Below, one piece after another: positions 7,823 to 14,585 of a DNA stretch of 18,302 nucleotides (within the stretch, counting starts at the first letter, position 1; every line of letters begins with the position of its first letter). The DNA lies in assembly GCA_050955025.1 (NCBI GenBank), contig JBPBQX010000219.1, positions 1-18,302 on the forward strand. Reading direction: 5' to 3'. The notes under the pieces are model-generated. The model did no database searches and was not told the DNA's origin. It saw nothing but the letters and a program-made list of their open reading frames with translations. The position numbers were made by a program, and so were the translations under genes. The stretch is from CAXSEF01 sp050955025. Lineage in GTDB: Bacteria; Pseudomonadota; Alphaproteobacteria; Acetobacterales; Acetobacteraceae.

Positions 7823-8401
7823 ATGGCGGAAGATCCGATTGCGCTGTTCGAGGCCTGGCTCGAGGAGGCTTCGCACCTGGAGATCAACGATCCCAACGCG
7901 ATGACCGTGGCCACCAGCACTCCGGACGGCAGGCCGTCGGCCAGGATCGTGCTGCTCAAAGGCGTCGATCCACGCGGCTTCGTGTTCTACACCAACAAGG
8001 ATGGCCGCAAGGGCGAGGAGCTGCGCGCCAACCCACACGCGGCATTGCTGTTCCACTGGAAGACGCTCCGGCGACAGGTTCGGGTCGAGGGCGAGGTGGA
8101 GGACGTGACCGAGGTGGAGGCCGATGCGTATTTCGCGTCGCGTGCCAGGGTGTCACGCCTAGGGGCGTGGGCCTCGACGCAGTCGCGCCCGCTCGCGGAT
8201 CGGGCGGAGCTGGAGCGCAGGGTGGCCGAGGCGGAGCGGCGTTTCCCGGGCGAGATGATCGAGCGGCCGCCGCACTGGTCCGGGTTCCGCGTGCTGCCGC
8301 GGCTCATGGAATTCTGGCAGGACATGCCGTTCCGGCTGCACGACCGGCTGGTCTATACCCGGGGAGAGATGGGCTGGGCGCAGGGCAGGCTGTACCCGTA
8401 A
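7823..8401 (+). CDS. pdxH: Pyridoxine/pyridoxamine 5'-phosphate oxidase
   Basis: PdxH is an FMN enzyme that oxidises pyridoxine or pyridoxamine 5'-phosphate to pyridoxal 5'-phosphate, the last step of vitamin B6 synthesis and salvage. Family blocks are DPNAMTVAT (23-31), the FMN-binding RIVLLKG (41-47), FYTN..GRKGEEL, LLFHWKTLRRQVRVEG, and the C-terminal FWQDMPFRLHDRL with RLYP at the end, as in E. coli. The 192-residue form starts at ATG 7823 (MAEDPIALFEAW), which fits alphaproteobacterial homologues. AAGGAG at 7803-7808 is 14 nt away, rather far. A GTG at 7808 in frame would add five residues, but the SD-like run then overlaps the start codon. It is divergent from fabI; the stress-protein gene follows after 47 nt. 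Confidence 0.94.
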   Translation: MAEDPIALFEAWLEEASHLEINDPNAMTVATSTPDGRPSARIVLLKGVDPRGFVFYTNKDGRKGEELRANPHAALLFHWKTLRRQVRVEGEVEDVTEVEADAYFASRARVSRLGAWASTQSRPLADRAELERRVAEAERRFPGEMIERPPHWSGFRVLPRLMEFWQDMPFRLHDRLVYTRGEMGWAQGRLYP

Positions 8402-8448
8402 CCTTCGTGCCTGCATTTCCCCGACATCGTACCGGCCCGAGGCAAGCC

Positions 8449-9303
8449 ATGACGATACGCAAGATAGTCGTACCCCTGGGTGGCGCCGTGGCAGACGAGA
8501 CCGCGCTCGTGACCGCGCTGATCGCCGCCGGGCGGTTCGGAGCCCATGTGGCCGGGGTGCATGTTCGCGCCGACAGCCGTGATGTCGCGCCGCTTGCCGG
8601 CGAGGGGCTGTCCGGGGCGATGATCGAGGAGATGATGGCGGCCACTGACCGGGAAGGTGCCAGGCGCTCCGAGGCGGTCAGGGCCATGTTCGAGCGGGTT
8701 GTCGCGAAGCATGGGGTGGCAGCTGCGGGCGGCACGGGTCAGGCGACCGCGGCATTCTCCGTCTCGGTGGGGCGCGAGGAGGACATGGTGGCGCGGCTGG
8801 CCCGCCTCGCCGACCTTACGGTAGTGCCGCACCCGTCGACGGCCGACGTCGCATCCTCCGATGCGCTGCATGCCGTGCTGTTCGACAGCGGCCGGCCGGT
8901 GCTGGTGGCACCCAGAACCTGCCCGCCTGCCCTAGGTACTCGGGTGTGCGTCGCCTGGAACGGTACGGCGGAGGCGTCGGCCGCGGTCATGGGCCTGCAG
9001 CCCTGGTTCGCCGGAGTGCAGGCGGTGCAGGTACTGCATGCGGAAGAGTACCAACGCCGAGGACCGGTCGCTGCTGGCGTGATCGACTACTTGGCCATGC
9101 ATGGCGTGCGTGCCGAACTGGCGACGTTCCGGCCGGTGAACCGCGAAGTAGGTGCGGGCATGCTCGCGGCCGCAGCGGATTTTGGGGCCGACCTGCTCTG
9201 CATGGGAGCCTACTCGCATTCCCGATTGCGGCAGCTGGTGCTGGGTGGCGTCACGCGGCATGTCCTGGAACATGCCACGTTGGCGGTGCTCATGAGCCGC
9301 TAG
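8449..9303 (+). CDS. Universal stress protein with two tandem UspA-like domains
   Basis: The 284-residue protein contains two Usp folds: residues 1-145 (beginning MTIRKIVVPLGG) and about 160-284 (beginning TRVCVAWNGTAEASAAV). The second half ends in the usual Usp nucleotide-binding loop, MGAYSHSRLRQLVLGGVTRH (252-271). The canonical pattern is G-2x-G-9x-G-(S/T); here the second glycine is S256 and the last position is G267, so ATP binding may be weakened. Such tandem Usp proteins are cytoplasmic and linked to stress survival or energy limitation; no enzyme activity is claimed. The ATG at 8449 is preceded by a GAGG at 8439-8442. It lies 47 nt after pdxH and may share its transcript, and it converges with the response regulator 35 nt downstream. 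Confidence 0.88.
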   Translation: MTIRKIVVPLGGAVADETALVTALIAAGRFGAHVAGVHVRADSRDVAPLAGEGLSGAMIEEMMAATDREGARRSEAVRAMFERVVAKHGVAAAGGTGQATAAFSVSVGREEDMVARLARLADLTVVPHPSTADVASSDALHAVLFDSGRPVLVAPRTCPPALGTRVCVAWNGTAEASAAVMGLQPWFAGVQAVQVLHAEEYQRRGPVAAGVIDYLAMHGVRAELATFRPVNREVGAGMLAAAADFGADLLCMGAYSHSRLRQLVLGGVTRHVLEHATLAVLMSR

Positions 9304-9338
9304 CCGACGGACCATACCCTGTCGTAGCACCGAGTTTC

Positions 9339-10055
9339 TCAGACAGGCGCAGGCAGGCCGAGAGGATCAAGCCGGTAGCCACCGCCTTCGGTCACGAGGA
9401 GCCGCGCGTTCGACGGGTCGGGCTCAATCTTCTGCCGGAGACGGTAGATATGGGTCTCGAGCGTATGCGTCGTCACTGCCGCATTGTAGCCCCAGACCTC
9501 GTTGAGCAGGATCTGCCGTGGCACCGGCTTGGTGCCGGCGCGGTAGAGGAACTTCAGGATCGCGGCCTCCTTCTCGGTCAGGCGGATGCGGCGGTTGCGG
9601 GGAGGTTCCTGCAGCAGCTTAGCACTCGGCCGGAAGGTGTAGGGACCGATGGTGAACACCGCATCCTCGCTGTTCTCGAAGATGCGCAGCTGGGCCCGCA
9701 GTCGGGCGAGCAATTCGTTCAACCTGAACGGTTTGGCGATGTAGTCGTTGGCACCGGAGTCGAGTCCGCGCACCACATCCGCCTCGTTGTCGGAGCCGGT
9801 GAGCATGATGATGGGCATGCGCTGACCCTGGCGGCGCAGGTCGGCGCACAGGTCGCGACCGTCGCCGTCCGGCAGGCCAACGTCGAGAATGAGGGCGTCG
9901 AAACGTGCACCCTGTGCCGCGACCAGGGCGGAGGCCTCCGCGAGACTGGAAGCCTCCGACGCCATGAACTCGCCATCCTGCTGGAGCTGGTTGACGAGTT
10001 CCTCGCGCAAAGTGCGATCATCGTCGACAATCAGGACAGGACGTTCGGCCACCAT
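9339..10055 (-). CDS. OmpR/PhoB-family response regulator, orphan
   Basis: This is a 238-residue two-domain regulator. The receiver domain (5-120) has acidic D11-D12, phospho-acceptor D58 (LILDVGLPDG), T86 (IIMLTGSDNE) and K108 (AKPF), all intact. The C-terminal winged helix (about 135-232) includes RLTEKEAAILKFLYRAG, then LNEVWGYNAAVTTHTLETH as recognition region and a closing GGGYRLD wing. It should bind DNA as a dimer after phosphorylation. No histidine kinase is encoded in the window, so its partner and regulon are unknown. The start at 10055 is chosen because GGAG lies 8 nt upstream and the receiver begins immediately (MVAERPVLIVDDD); the open frame extends further upstream without receiver-like sequence. 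Confidence 0.92.
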   Translation of the reverse strand: MVAERPVLIVDDDRTLREELVNQLQQDGEFMASEASSLAEASALVAAQGARFDALILDVGLPDGDGRDLCADLRRQGQRMPIIMLTGSDNEADVVRGLDSGANDYIAKPFRLNELLARLRAQLRIFENSEDAVFTIGPYTFRPSAKLLQEPPRNRRIRLTEKEAAILKFLYRAGTKPVPRQILLNEVWGYNAAVTTHTLETHIYRLRQKIEPDPSNARLLVTEGGGYRLDPLGLPAPV

Positions 10056-10252
10056 AGGTCTTTCTCCAAAAACACCTCCAGCAGGGCTGTCTGCGCGGAG
10101 GGTAATCATGCCCTGGCGCAAGGCAGACAAGTGGATTGAGGCCTTCGACGGCTCGCACACACCGGCAATCCGGCAGGCGAACCGCCCGGATTCTGGAACC
10201 GAACGCAACATGCCAGCGCCGGTTCAGTGCCCGTCGGCAGACGACAGCTTGT

Positions 10253-10281
10253 TTGCCGGCCAGGACATCCGACCTTATCAC
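10253..10281 (+). promoter_or_regulatory. Candidate sigma70-type promoter for ribA
   Basis: TTGCCG (10253-10258), a 17-nt spacer and TATCAC (10276-10281) match the -35 and -10 consensus at 4 of 6 positions each with ideal spacing. Transcription would start near 10288 and leave a leader of roughly 37 nt before the ribA ATG. I saw no FMN riboswitch core in this 269-nt divergent region (10056-10324). It is a visual prediction only. Confidence 0.4.
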
Positions 10282-10324
10282 GCAGTCAGCCCCCCGTGCT
10301 GAGCGAGTTTACGATGCGCCGTTC

Positions 10325-11494
10325 ATGACCGATGCCATCGATCCCATGCTCCCGTCCTTGGCCGAACCGGCGTTTGTCGCTGCGGCAGGTCAGGGAGAAT
10401 CGGGGGTGACCGGAGCTCCTGTCATCTCGTTCCGCCAAGTGCATCGCGCGATCGCCGAACTGCGGCGCGGCGTCCCGGTGATCGTGGAGGGGGATGGTCC
10501 GATGTTGGTCCTGGCGGCCGAGGGCGCTTCCATGCCGGGTTTGCGGGAGCTGGCCGAGCTGGCCTCGGGCGAGGGTCGCCTCGTGGTCGCCGGTCGCCGG
10601 GCGGCCGATATTTCCGGGCGTCCGGTGCGTGACGACGCGCTGCTTGCCTTCGCGCTGCCGGATGGCGGGCTCGATCCTGCCAGGATACGCGGCATCGCTG
10701 ATCCCACTGTCGAGCAGTTCGTGGCGGATGCCCCGTTTGAGGTGGCGTTGCCCAGGTTGGCCGATGCCGGGCTGCTCCTGGCCAAGCTCGCGAGGCTGCT
10801 GCCGGCCGTGGTGGTGGCACCGATGGCAGCGGCGCATGCGGAGGAGGCGGGGCTGGTCCGCGTATCGGCATTCGACGTGCTGCACTACCCGATGCAGTCC
10901 GCGTCCCAGTTGGTGCGGGTGGCCGAGGCGCAGGTGCCGCTGGAGGATGTGCCGGACGCACGGCTGGTGGCGTTCCGCTCGCCCGATGCCGGGATCGAGC
11001 ATCTGGCTCTGCTGGTCGGGCGGCCCGAGGCCTCGGATAACCCACTGGTGCGGCTGCACTCCGAGTGCTTCACCGGGGACTTCCTGGGCAGCATGCGGTG
11101 CGACTGCGGGTCGCAGCTTCGCCAAGCGATTCGGCGGATGGCGGCGGAAGGCGCCGGGGTTCTGCTCTACCTCGCCCAGGAGGGGCGCGGCATCGGGCTG
11201 GTCAACAAGCTGCGCGCCTACGCGTTGCAGGATCGGGGGCTGGACACGCTGGATGCCAACTTAGCGCTGGGCTGGGGAGCGGACGAGCGCAGCTTCCTGG
11301 CGGCGGCGACGATGCTGGAGGCACTCGGGGTGCAGCGCATCCGTCTGCTGACCAACAACCCGGCCAAGGTGGCGGCGCTGCAGGCCTGCGGGATTACCGT
11401 GTCGGGGCGGCTGAGCCATGCGATCGCGGCCAATGGTGTCGATGACGGCTATCTGGCGACCAAGGTGCAGCGGTTCGGGCATCTTCCCGGCTGA
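10325..11494 (+). CDS. ribA: GTP cyclohydrolase II with degenerate DHBP-synthase-like N-terminal domain
   Basis: RibA opens GTP to the diaminopyrimidine precursor of riboflavin, releasing formate and pyrophosphate. The catalytic half (about 200-389) has zinc ligands C248, C259 and C261 in HSECFTGDFLGSMRCDCG, spaced as in E. coli RibA, then QEGRGIGLVNKLRAYALQ, a D-T-x-D-A-N segment and RIRLLTNNPAK, all family landmarks. Residues 35-190 resemble a RibB (DHBP synthase) fold (AIAELRRGVPVIVEGDGPML, then LAAEGA) but lack the acidic DDEDRENEGD metal and substrate motif, so RibB activity is not expected. The start at ATG 10325 gives 389 residues; no strong Shine-Dalgarno is visible. An L,D-transpeptidase gene follows after 30 nt. 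Confidence 0.92.
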   Translation: MTDAIDPMLPSLAEPAFVAAAGQGESGVTGAPVISFRQVHRAIAELRRGVPVIVEGDGPMLVLAAEGASMPGLRELAELASGEGRLVVAGRRAADISGRPVRDDALLAFALPDGGLDPARIRGIADPTVEQFVADAPFEVALPRLADAGLLLAKLARLLPAVVVAPMAAAHAEEAGLVRVSAFDVLHYPMQSASQLVRVAEAQVPLEDVPDARLVAFRSPDAGIEHLALLVGRPEASDNPLVRLHSECFTGDFLGSMRCDCGSQLRQAIRRMAAEGAGVLLYLAQEGRGIGLVNKLRAYALQDRGLDTLDANLALGWGADERSFLAAATMLEALGVQRIRLLTNNPAKVAALQACGITVSGRLSHAIAANGVDDGYLATKVQRFGHLPG

Positions 11495-11524
11495 TGCGGC
11501 AGTGTGCGTGATCGGGAGTCGCGG

Positions 11525-12037
11525 ATGCTCGGGATAGTCGAGCGGCTGGATAGGACGGCCTTCCTGACAGTTGGGAGAACGAGGGTTTGTGTCGCCCTGG
11601 GACGCGGGGGCGTGGGTGCCGACAAGCGGGAAGGCGATGGGGTGACGCCGTTGGGCGTCCTGACGCTGCGGCGGGTGCTGGTCCGCGCCGACCGGTTTGC
11701 AGCTGGCGAACTGCCCGTATTGGCCGACAGCGTTCCAGGCGGGCGTATCGCCCCGTTCGACGGATGGTGCGACGACCCGGAGCAGGCCAACTACAACACG
11801 GCCGTGACGCTGCCGTTTGGCGGGCGTCACGAGAGGCTTTGGCGGGAGGACGGGCTCTACGACATCGTGGGCGTTCTCGGCTGGAACGATGCTCCGGTGA
11901 TCCGTGGGCGAGGTTCGGCAATTTTCCTGCACGTGGTCAGCAGCGGGTTCGGGCCGACGGAGGGCTGCGTTGCCATGGCGCGCGCCGATCTTCTGGCGGT
12001 GCTCGGGGCCGGGTTGAGCGGCATCGAGGTGACTTGA
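11525..12037 (+). CDS. YkuD-type L,D-transpeptidase family protein (YafK-like group)
   Basis: The family makes or edits L,D cross-links or lipoprotein attachments of peptidoglycan through a catalytic cysteine. Here H136 and C148 stand in FLHVVSSGFGPTEGCVAM, the PTxGCV form of the YkuD active site. Upstream blocks GADKREGDGVTPLG (31-44), YNTAVTLPF and DIVGVLGWND are typical of this compact group. The 170-residue protein has no signal peptide or transmembrane segment that I can see, which is odd for a periplasmic enzyme, although members of this small group often lack one. ATG 11525 is chosen because GGGAG (11513-11517) lies 7 nt upstream; a GTG at 11504 would add seven residues. It begins 30 nt after ribA and probably shares its transcript. 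Confidence 0.85.
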   Translation: MLGIVERLDRTAFLTVGRTRVCVALGRGGVGADKREGDGVTPLGVLTLRRVLVRADRFAAGELPVLADSVPGGRIAPFDGWCDDPEQANYNTAVTLPFGGRHERLWREDGLYDIVGVLGWNDAPVIRGRGSAIFLHVVSSGFGPTEGCVAMARADLLAVLGAGLSGIEVT

Positions 12038-12162
12038 CGCCTCGCCGGATGCGGATTGGGCGTGCTCCGGATGGGTCGACAAACCGTGTTGTGCTTGCGC
12101 GTTGGGTTGTCCACAACATCTAACGGCTGTGGTGCCAGCACCATGGCGGCTGCGAGGAAGAC

Positions 12163-13119
12163 ATGATGGACCTGATCATCGGGCAGGGGCCCAAGGCCGA
12201 GCCGACCCTGCCGGACACGGCTGGTCACGACGTGGTGATCATCGATGGTGACCAGCAGAGCTTCATGACCGATGTCATCGAGGCGTCGCGCACCGTTCCC
12301 GTTCTGGTGGATTTCTGGGCAACTTGGTGCGGCCCGTGCAAGCAGCTCACCCCCGCGCTGGAGCGTGTGACACGTGCGGCCGGCGGGCGTGTGAGGCTGG
12401 TGAAGATCGACATCGACAAGAATCGCTCGCTTGTCGCCCAGCTCAGCCAGCTCGGCCTGCCGCTGCAGTCGGTGCCCACGGTGGCGGCGTTCTGGCAGGG
12501 ACAGATCGCCGACCTGTTCCAGGGCGCCTTGCCGGAGTCCGAGATCAAGCGCTTCGTGGAGGTGCTGCTGAAGCTTGCAGGCGGCAGCATGCCCTCGGCC
12601 GACCTCCTGGCCGAGGCCAGGGCGGCGATGGAGGATGGCCAGGCCGAACTGGCTGCGGACGGTTTCAGTGCGTTGATCCAGGAGGAGCCCGGGAACCCCG
12701 AGGGCTGGGGCGGGCTGATCCGGGCACTGATGGCGCTCGGGCAGGACGAGGAGGCGGAGGCGACGCTCGCCCAGGTGCCGCCAACCATTTCAGGGCATGC
12801 CGAGATCGTGGGCGCGGCCAGCGCCCTGGCTCTGGTCAGGGAAGGCCGTGCGGCCGCCCTTCAGCTCGGCGAGTTCGAGGCACGGCTGCAGGCCGACCCT
12901 GATGACCATGCCGCGCGGCACGATCTCGCGACGGCGCTGAACGGGATGGGACGGAAGGCGGAAGCAGGCGAGGCGCTGCTGGAGATCGTCAGGCGCAACC
13001 GTGCGTGGAACGAGGACGGCGGCAGGCGGCAACTCCTGAAGTTCTTCGAGGCTTGGGGGTTCGACGATCCCGCCACCTTGTCGGCACGACGCAAGCTGTC
13101 AGCATTGCTGTTCAGTTGA
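12163..13119 (+). CDS. cnoX: Thioredoxin-TPR fusion, CnoX/YbbN-like chaperedoxin
   Basis: The protein has 318 residues. A thioredoxin fold (about 25-125) carries W55-C56-G57-P58-C59 and the cis-proline P105 (SVPTV). A C-terminal TPR-like helical region (about 130-300) follows, with LLAEARAAMEDGQAELAADG and ADPDDHAARHDLATALNGMG repeats. This is the layout of CnoX, which protects unfolding proteins from oxidation and hands them to GroEL or DnaK. E. coli CnoX has SQHC in place of the redox pair; this one keeps CGPC, so it is probably redox-active as well. Two adjacent ATGs (12163 and 12166) both follow GAGGAAG at 12153-12159. A 125-nt gap separates it from the transpeptidase gene, and the LON-domain gene starts 7 nt after its stop. 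Confidence 0.88.
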   Translation: MMDLIIGQGPKAEPTLPDTAGHDVVIIDGDQQSFMTDVIEASRTVPVLVDFWATWCGPCKQLTPALERVTRAAGGRVRLVKIDIDKNRSLVAQLSQLGLPLQSVPTVAAFWQGQIADLFQGALPESEIKRFVEVLLKLAGGSMPSADLLAEARAAMEDGQAELAADGFSALIQEEPGNPEGWGGLIRALMALGQDEEAEATLAQVPPTISGHAEIVGAASALALVREGRAAALQLGEFEARLQADPDDHAARHDLATALNGMGRKAEAGEALLEIVRRNRAWNEDGGRRQLLKFFEAWGFDDPATLSARRKLSALLFS

Positions 13120-13126
13120 TCCAGCG

Positions 13127-13780
13127 ATGGATATGACCGTCCCGCCCGGGGATTATCCTGAGCAGCTCGCAATCTTCCCGTTGAATGGTGCCCTGCTGTT
13201 GCCTGGCGGGCGCCTGCCGTTGCACATCTTCGAGCCACGCTACGTGGCCATGGTCGAGGATGCGATGGCTTCCGGGCGTTCATTCGGCATGATCCAGGAG
13301 GATCGTTCCGGAGGGGACGAGGATCCCGCCCTGTATCGCGTGGGGTGCCTTGGACGCATCTCCTCGTTCAGCGAGACCGAGGACGGGCGCTATCTGGTTA
13401 CACTGACCGGGGTGATCCGGTTCGAGGTCGTGCGCGAACTGTTGTCGCATCGGGGTTATCGTCGAGTGATCGCCGAGTACAGCCGATTCGCGGCTGATGT
13501 GGCGGCGGGCGCTGGAACGGAGATCCTCGCGCATCGCGAAGCGCTTTTGGTCGCGCTGCGGGCGTATTTCCAGACACGGGGCTTCGAGGCGAACTGGGAC
13601 GCGATCGAACAGATGCCGGACGAGATGCTGGTGGTGACGCTGGCGATGGTGTGCCCGTTCGAGCCTGCGGAAAAGCAGGCGCTGCTCGAGGCGGCCACCT
13701 CGGCAGATCGGGCCGAGGCGTTGCTGGCCCTGTTGACGATGGGAGCACACGAGAATGGCGATGCCCAGCTACGGAGCTGA
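13127..13780 (+). CDS. LON substrate-binding-domain protein without protease or ATPase
   Basis: The 217-residue protein corresponds to the N-terminal substrate-recognition domain of Lon alone. FPLNGALLLPGGRLPLHIFE and PRYVAMVEDAM (about 17-47) are the family hallmark, followed by a VGCLGRI strand and a helical C-terminal half ending in an EKQALLEA segment. There is no AAA+ module and no Ser-Lys protease dyad. Stand-alone proteins of this type are widespread in alphaproteobacteria; their role is unproven, and a part in protein quality control is inferred from the CnoX-like neighbour. The ATG at 13127 has no clear Shine-Dalgarno and sits 7 nt after the thioredoxin stop, which suggests translational coupling. 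Its 3' end overlaps the next gene by 26 nt. Confidence 0.88.
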   Translation: MDMTVPPGDYPEQLAIFPLNGALLLPGGRLPLHIFEPRYVAMVEDAMASGRSFGMIQEDRSGGDEDPALYRVGCLGRISSFSETEDGRYLVTLTGVIRFEVVRELLSHRGYRRVIAEYSRFAADVAAGAGTEILAHREALLVALRAYFQTRGFEANWDAIEQMPDEMLVVTLAMVCPFEPAEKQALLEAATSADRAEALLALLTMGAHENGDAQLRS

Positions 13781-13964
13781 ACGCGGCGAGCTGGATGGGA
13801 TTGATCCCCGTCTGCTCGAGATACTGGTCTGTCCGGTGACCCGGTCGGCGCTGGAGTACGATCACGTTGCCGGCGAGCTTGTCAGTCGCGCGGCGGGTCT
13901 TGCCTTTCCCGTGCGCGACGGCATCCCGATCATGCTGCCTGACGAAGCCAGGGTTCTGGTCTAG
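13755..13964 (+). CDS. Trm112/UPF0434 family small protein
   Basis: The 69-residue protein matches E. coli YcaR-type proteins: DPRLLEILVCPVTRSALEYD, then an LVSRAAGLAFPVRDGIPIML block and the EARVL end. In eukaryotes Trm112 activates methyltransferases; the bacterial role is unknown. Most relatives have a zinc-type CPxC; here only C26 remains (CPVT), so zinc is unlikely to bind as usual. It overlaps the LON-domain gene by 26 nt. ATGs at 13755 and 13761 are both possible. DUF971 starts 2 nt after its stop. Confidence 0.9.
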   Translation: MAMPSYGAERGELDGIDPRLLEILVCPVTRSALEYDHVAGELVSRAAGLAFPVRDGIPIMLPDEARVLV

Positions 13965-13966
13965 GC

Positions 13967-14320
13967 ATGCCGGTTCCTCTGGAGATCCGTCTGGTCAAGG
14001 CCGACCGGGCGTTGCATGTGTCATTCGACGACGGCAACCGGTTCGTCTTCACGGCCGAGTACCTGCGGGTGGAGAGCCCGAGTGCCGAGGTTCAGGGACA
14101 CGGGCCGTCACAGCGCACCACGGTTCCCGGGCGTCGCCATGTGGGCATCATGGCGATCGAGCCTGTCGGTCATTACGCCGTCCGCCTGCTGTTCGATGAT
14201 CTGCATGACACCGGGATCTTCTCCTGGGATTACCTGCATCAAATCGGGCTGGAGCAGCACAGCCGCTGGCAGGACTACTTGGCAGCACTCGCGGAGAAGG
14301 GTCTCAGCCGGGATCCCTGA
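13967..14320 (+). CDS. DUF971 (gamma-butyrobetaine hydroxylase-like N-terminal domain) protein
   Basis: The 117-residue protein consists of a single DUF971 domain. Recognisable blocks are VSFDDGNRFVFTAEYLRVES, then PSAEVQGHGP (38-47), VGIMAIEPVGHYAVRLLFDD and HDTGIFSWDYLHQIG. The same fold forms the N-terminal domain of eukaryotic gamma-butyrobetaine and trimethyllysine hydroxylases, but the Fe(II)/2-oxoglutarate oxygenase domain is absent here, so no hydroxylase activity is expected. In bacteria it often neighbours iron-sulfur or cofactor genes; the function is unknown. It starts 2 nt after the Trm112-like gene and ends the compact thioredoxin-LON-Trm112-DUF971 run. Confidence 0.9.
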   Translation: MPVPLEIRLVKADRALHVSFDDGNRFVFTAEYLRVESPSAEVQGHGPSQRTTVPGRRHVGIMAIEPVGHYAVRLLFDDLHDTGIFSWDYLHQIGLEQHSRWQDYLAALAEKGLSRDP

Positions 14321-14437
14321 TCTGCCCCGAGGTGGATACGACGCATCTCGCGTGGTTTGCGCCTGATTGCGGAAGATTGCTTGTGCGTGTTTCCGGACCG
14401 GGACGGAACAGGGCTGCGGGCTGCTTGGCAGCGGCAC

Positions 14438-14466
14438 TTGCCCAAACAAGCCCCATGCGTTATCAA
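14438..14466 (+). promoter_or_regulatory. Candidate promoter of the fibre gene
   Basis: TTGCCC (14438-14443), a 17-nt spacer and TATCAA (14461-14466) match sigma70 boxes at 4 of 6 positions each. They sit at the start of the only AT-rich island in the area, which also contains TATAAA at 14476-14481 as an alternative -10 without a good -35. The leader would be about 110 nt. The 265-nt gap 14321-14585 otherwise holds only a small GCTGC/GCAGC hairpin (14420-14432). Confidence 0.35.
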
Positions 14467-14585
14467 AGTTGTTAGTATAAATGACGTATTCGCTCCGAAC
14501 TACGCCGCGTTTGACGCAACCATCCGTGCCGAACCGCCGCATGCTGCCCGCAGGCGTGGCGCGCGATCTGTTCGAGAGATCAATC

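Noticed and set aside
7798..7904. ATG at 7798 with GGAGG upstream as an alternative pdxH start or leader peptide
   Set aside because: It is out of frame with pdxH, and its product (MNKEWTSTSWRKIRLR...) is Arg-rich shadow sequence without support.
10056..10324. Possible FMN riboswitch before ribA
   Set aside because: I looked for the conserved RFN core (AGGGG, GCAGGGTGAAATTCCC-like and GAAATTCC-type segments) and did not see it; the predicted leader is only about 37 nt.
12107..12117. TTGTCCACA resembling a DnaA box, within GTTGT-CC-ACAAC, upstream of the thioredoxin-TPR gene
   Set aside because: It is a single imperfect box with no AT-rich unwinding region or dnaA, gidA or parAB neighbours, so not an origin. 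Regulation by DnaA cannot be excluded but is unsupported.
14481..14585. Start of the fibre gene at ATG 14481
   Set aside because: The extra 35 residues share no fibre features, the ATG lies inside the AT-rich promoter-like island, and the adaptor motif begins exactly at 14586.
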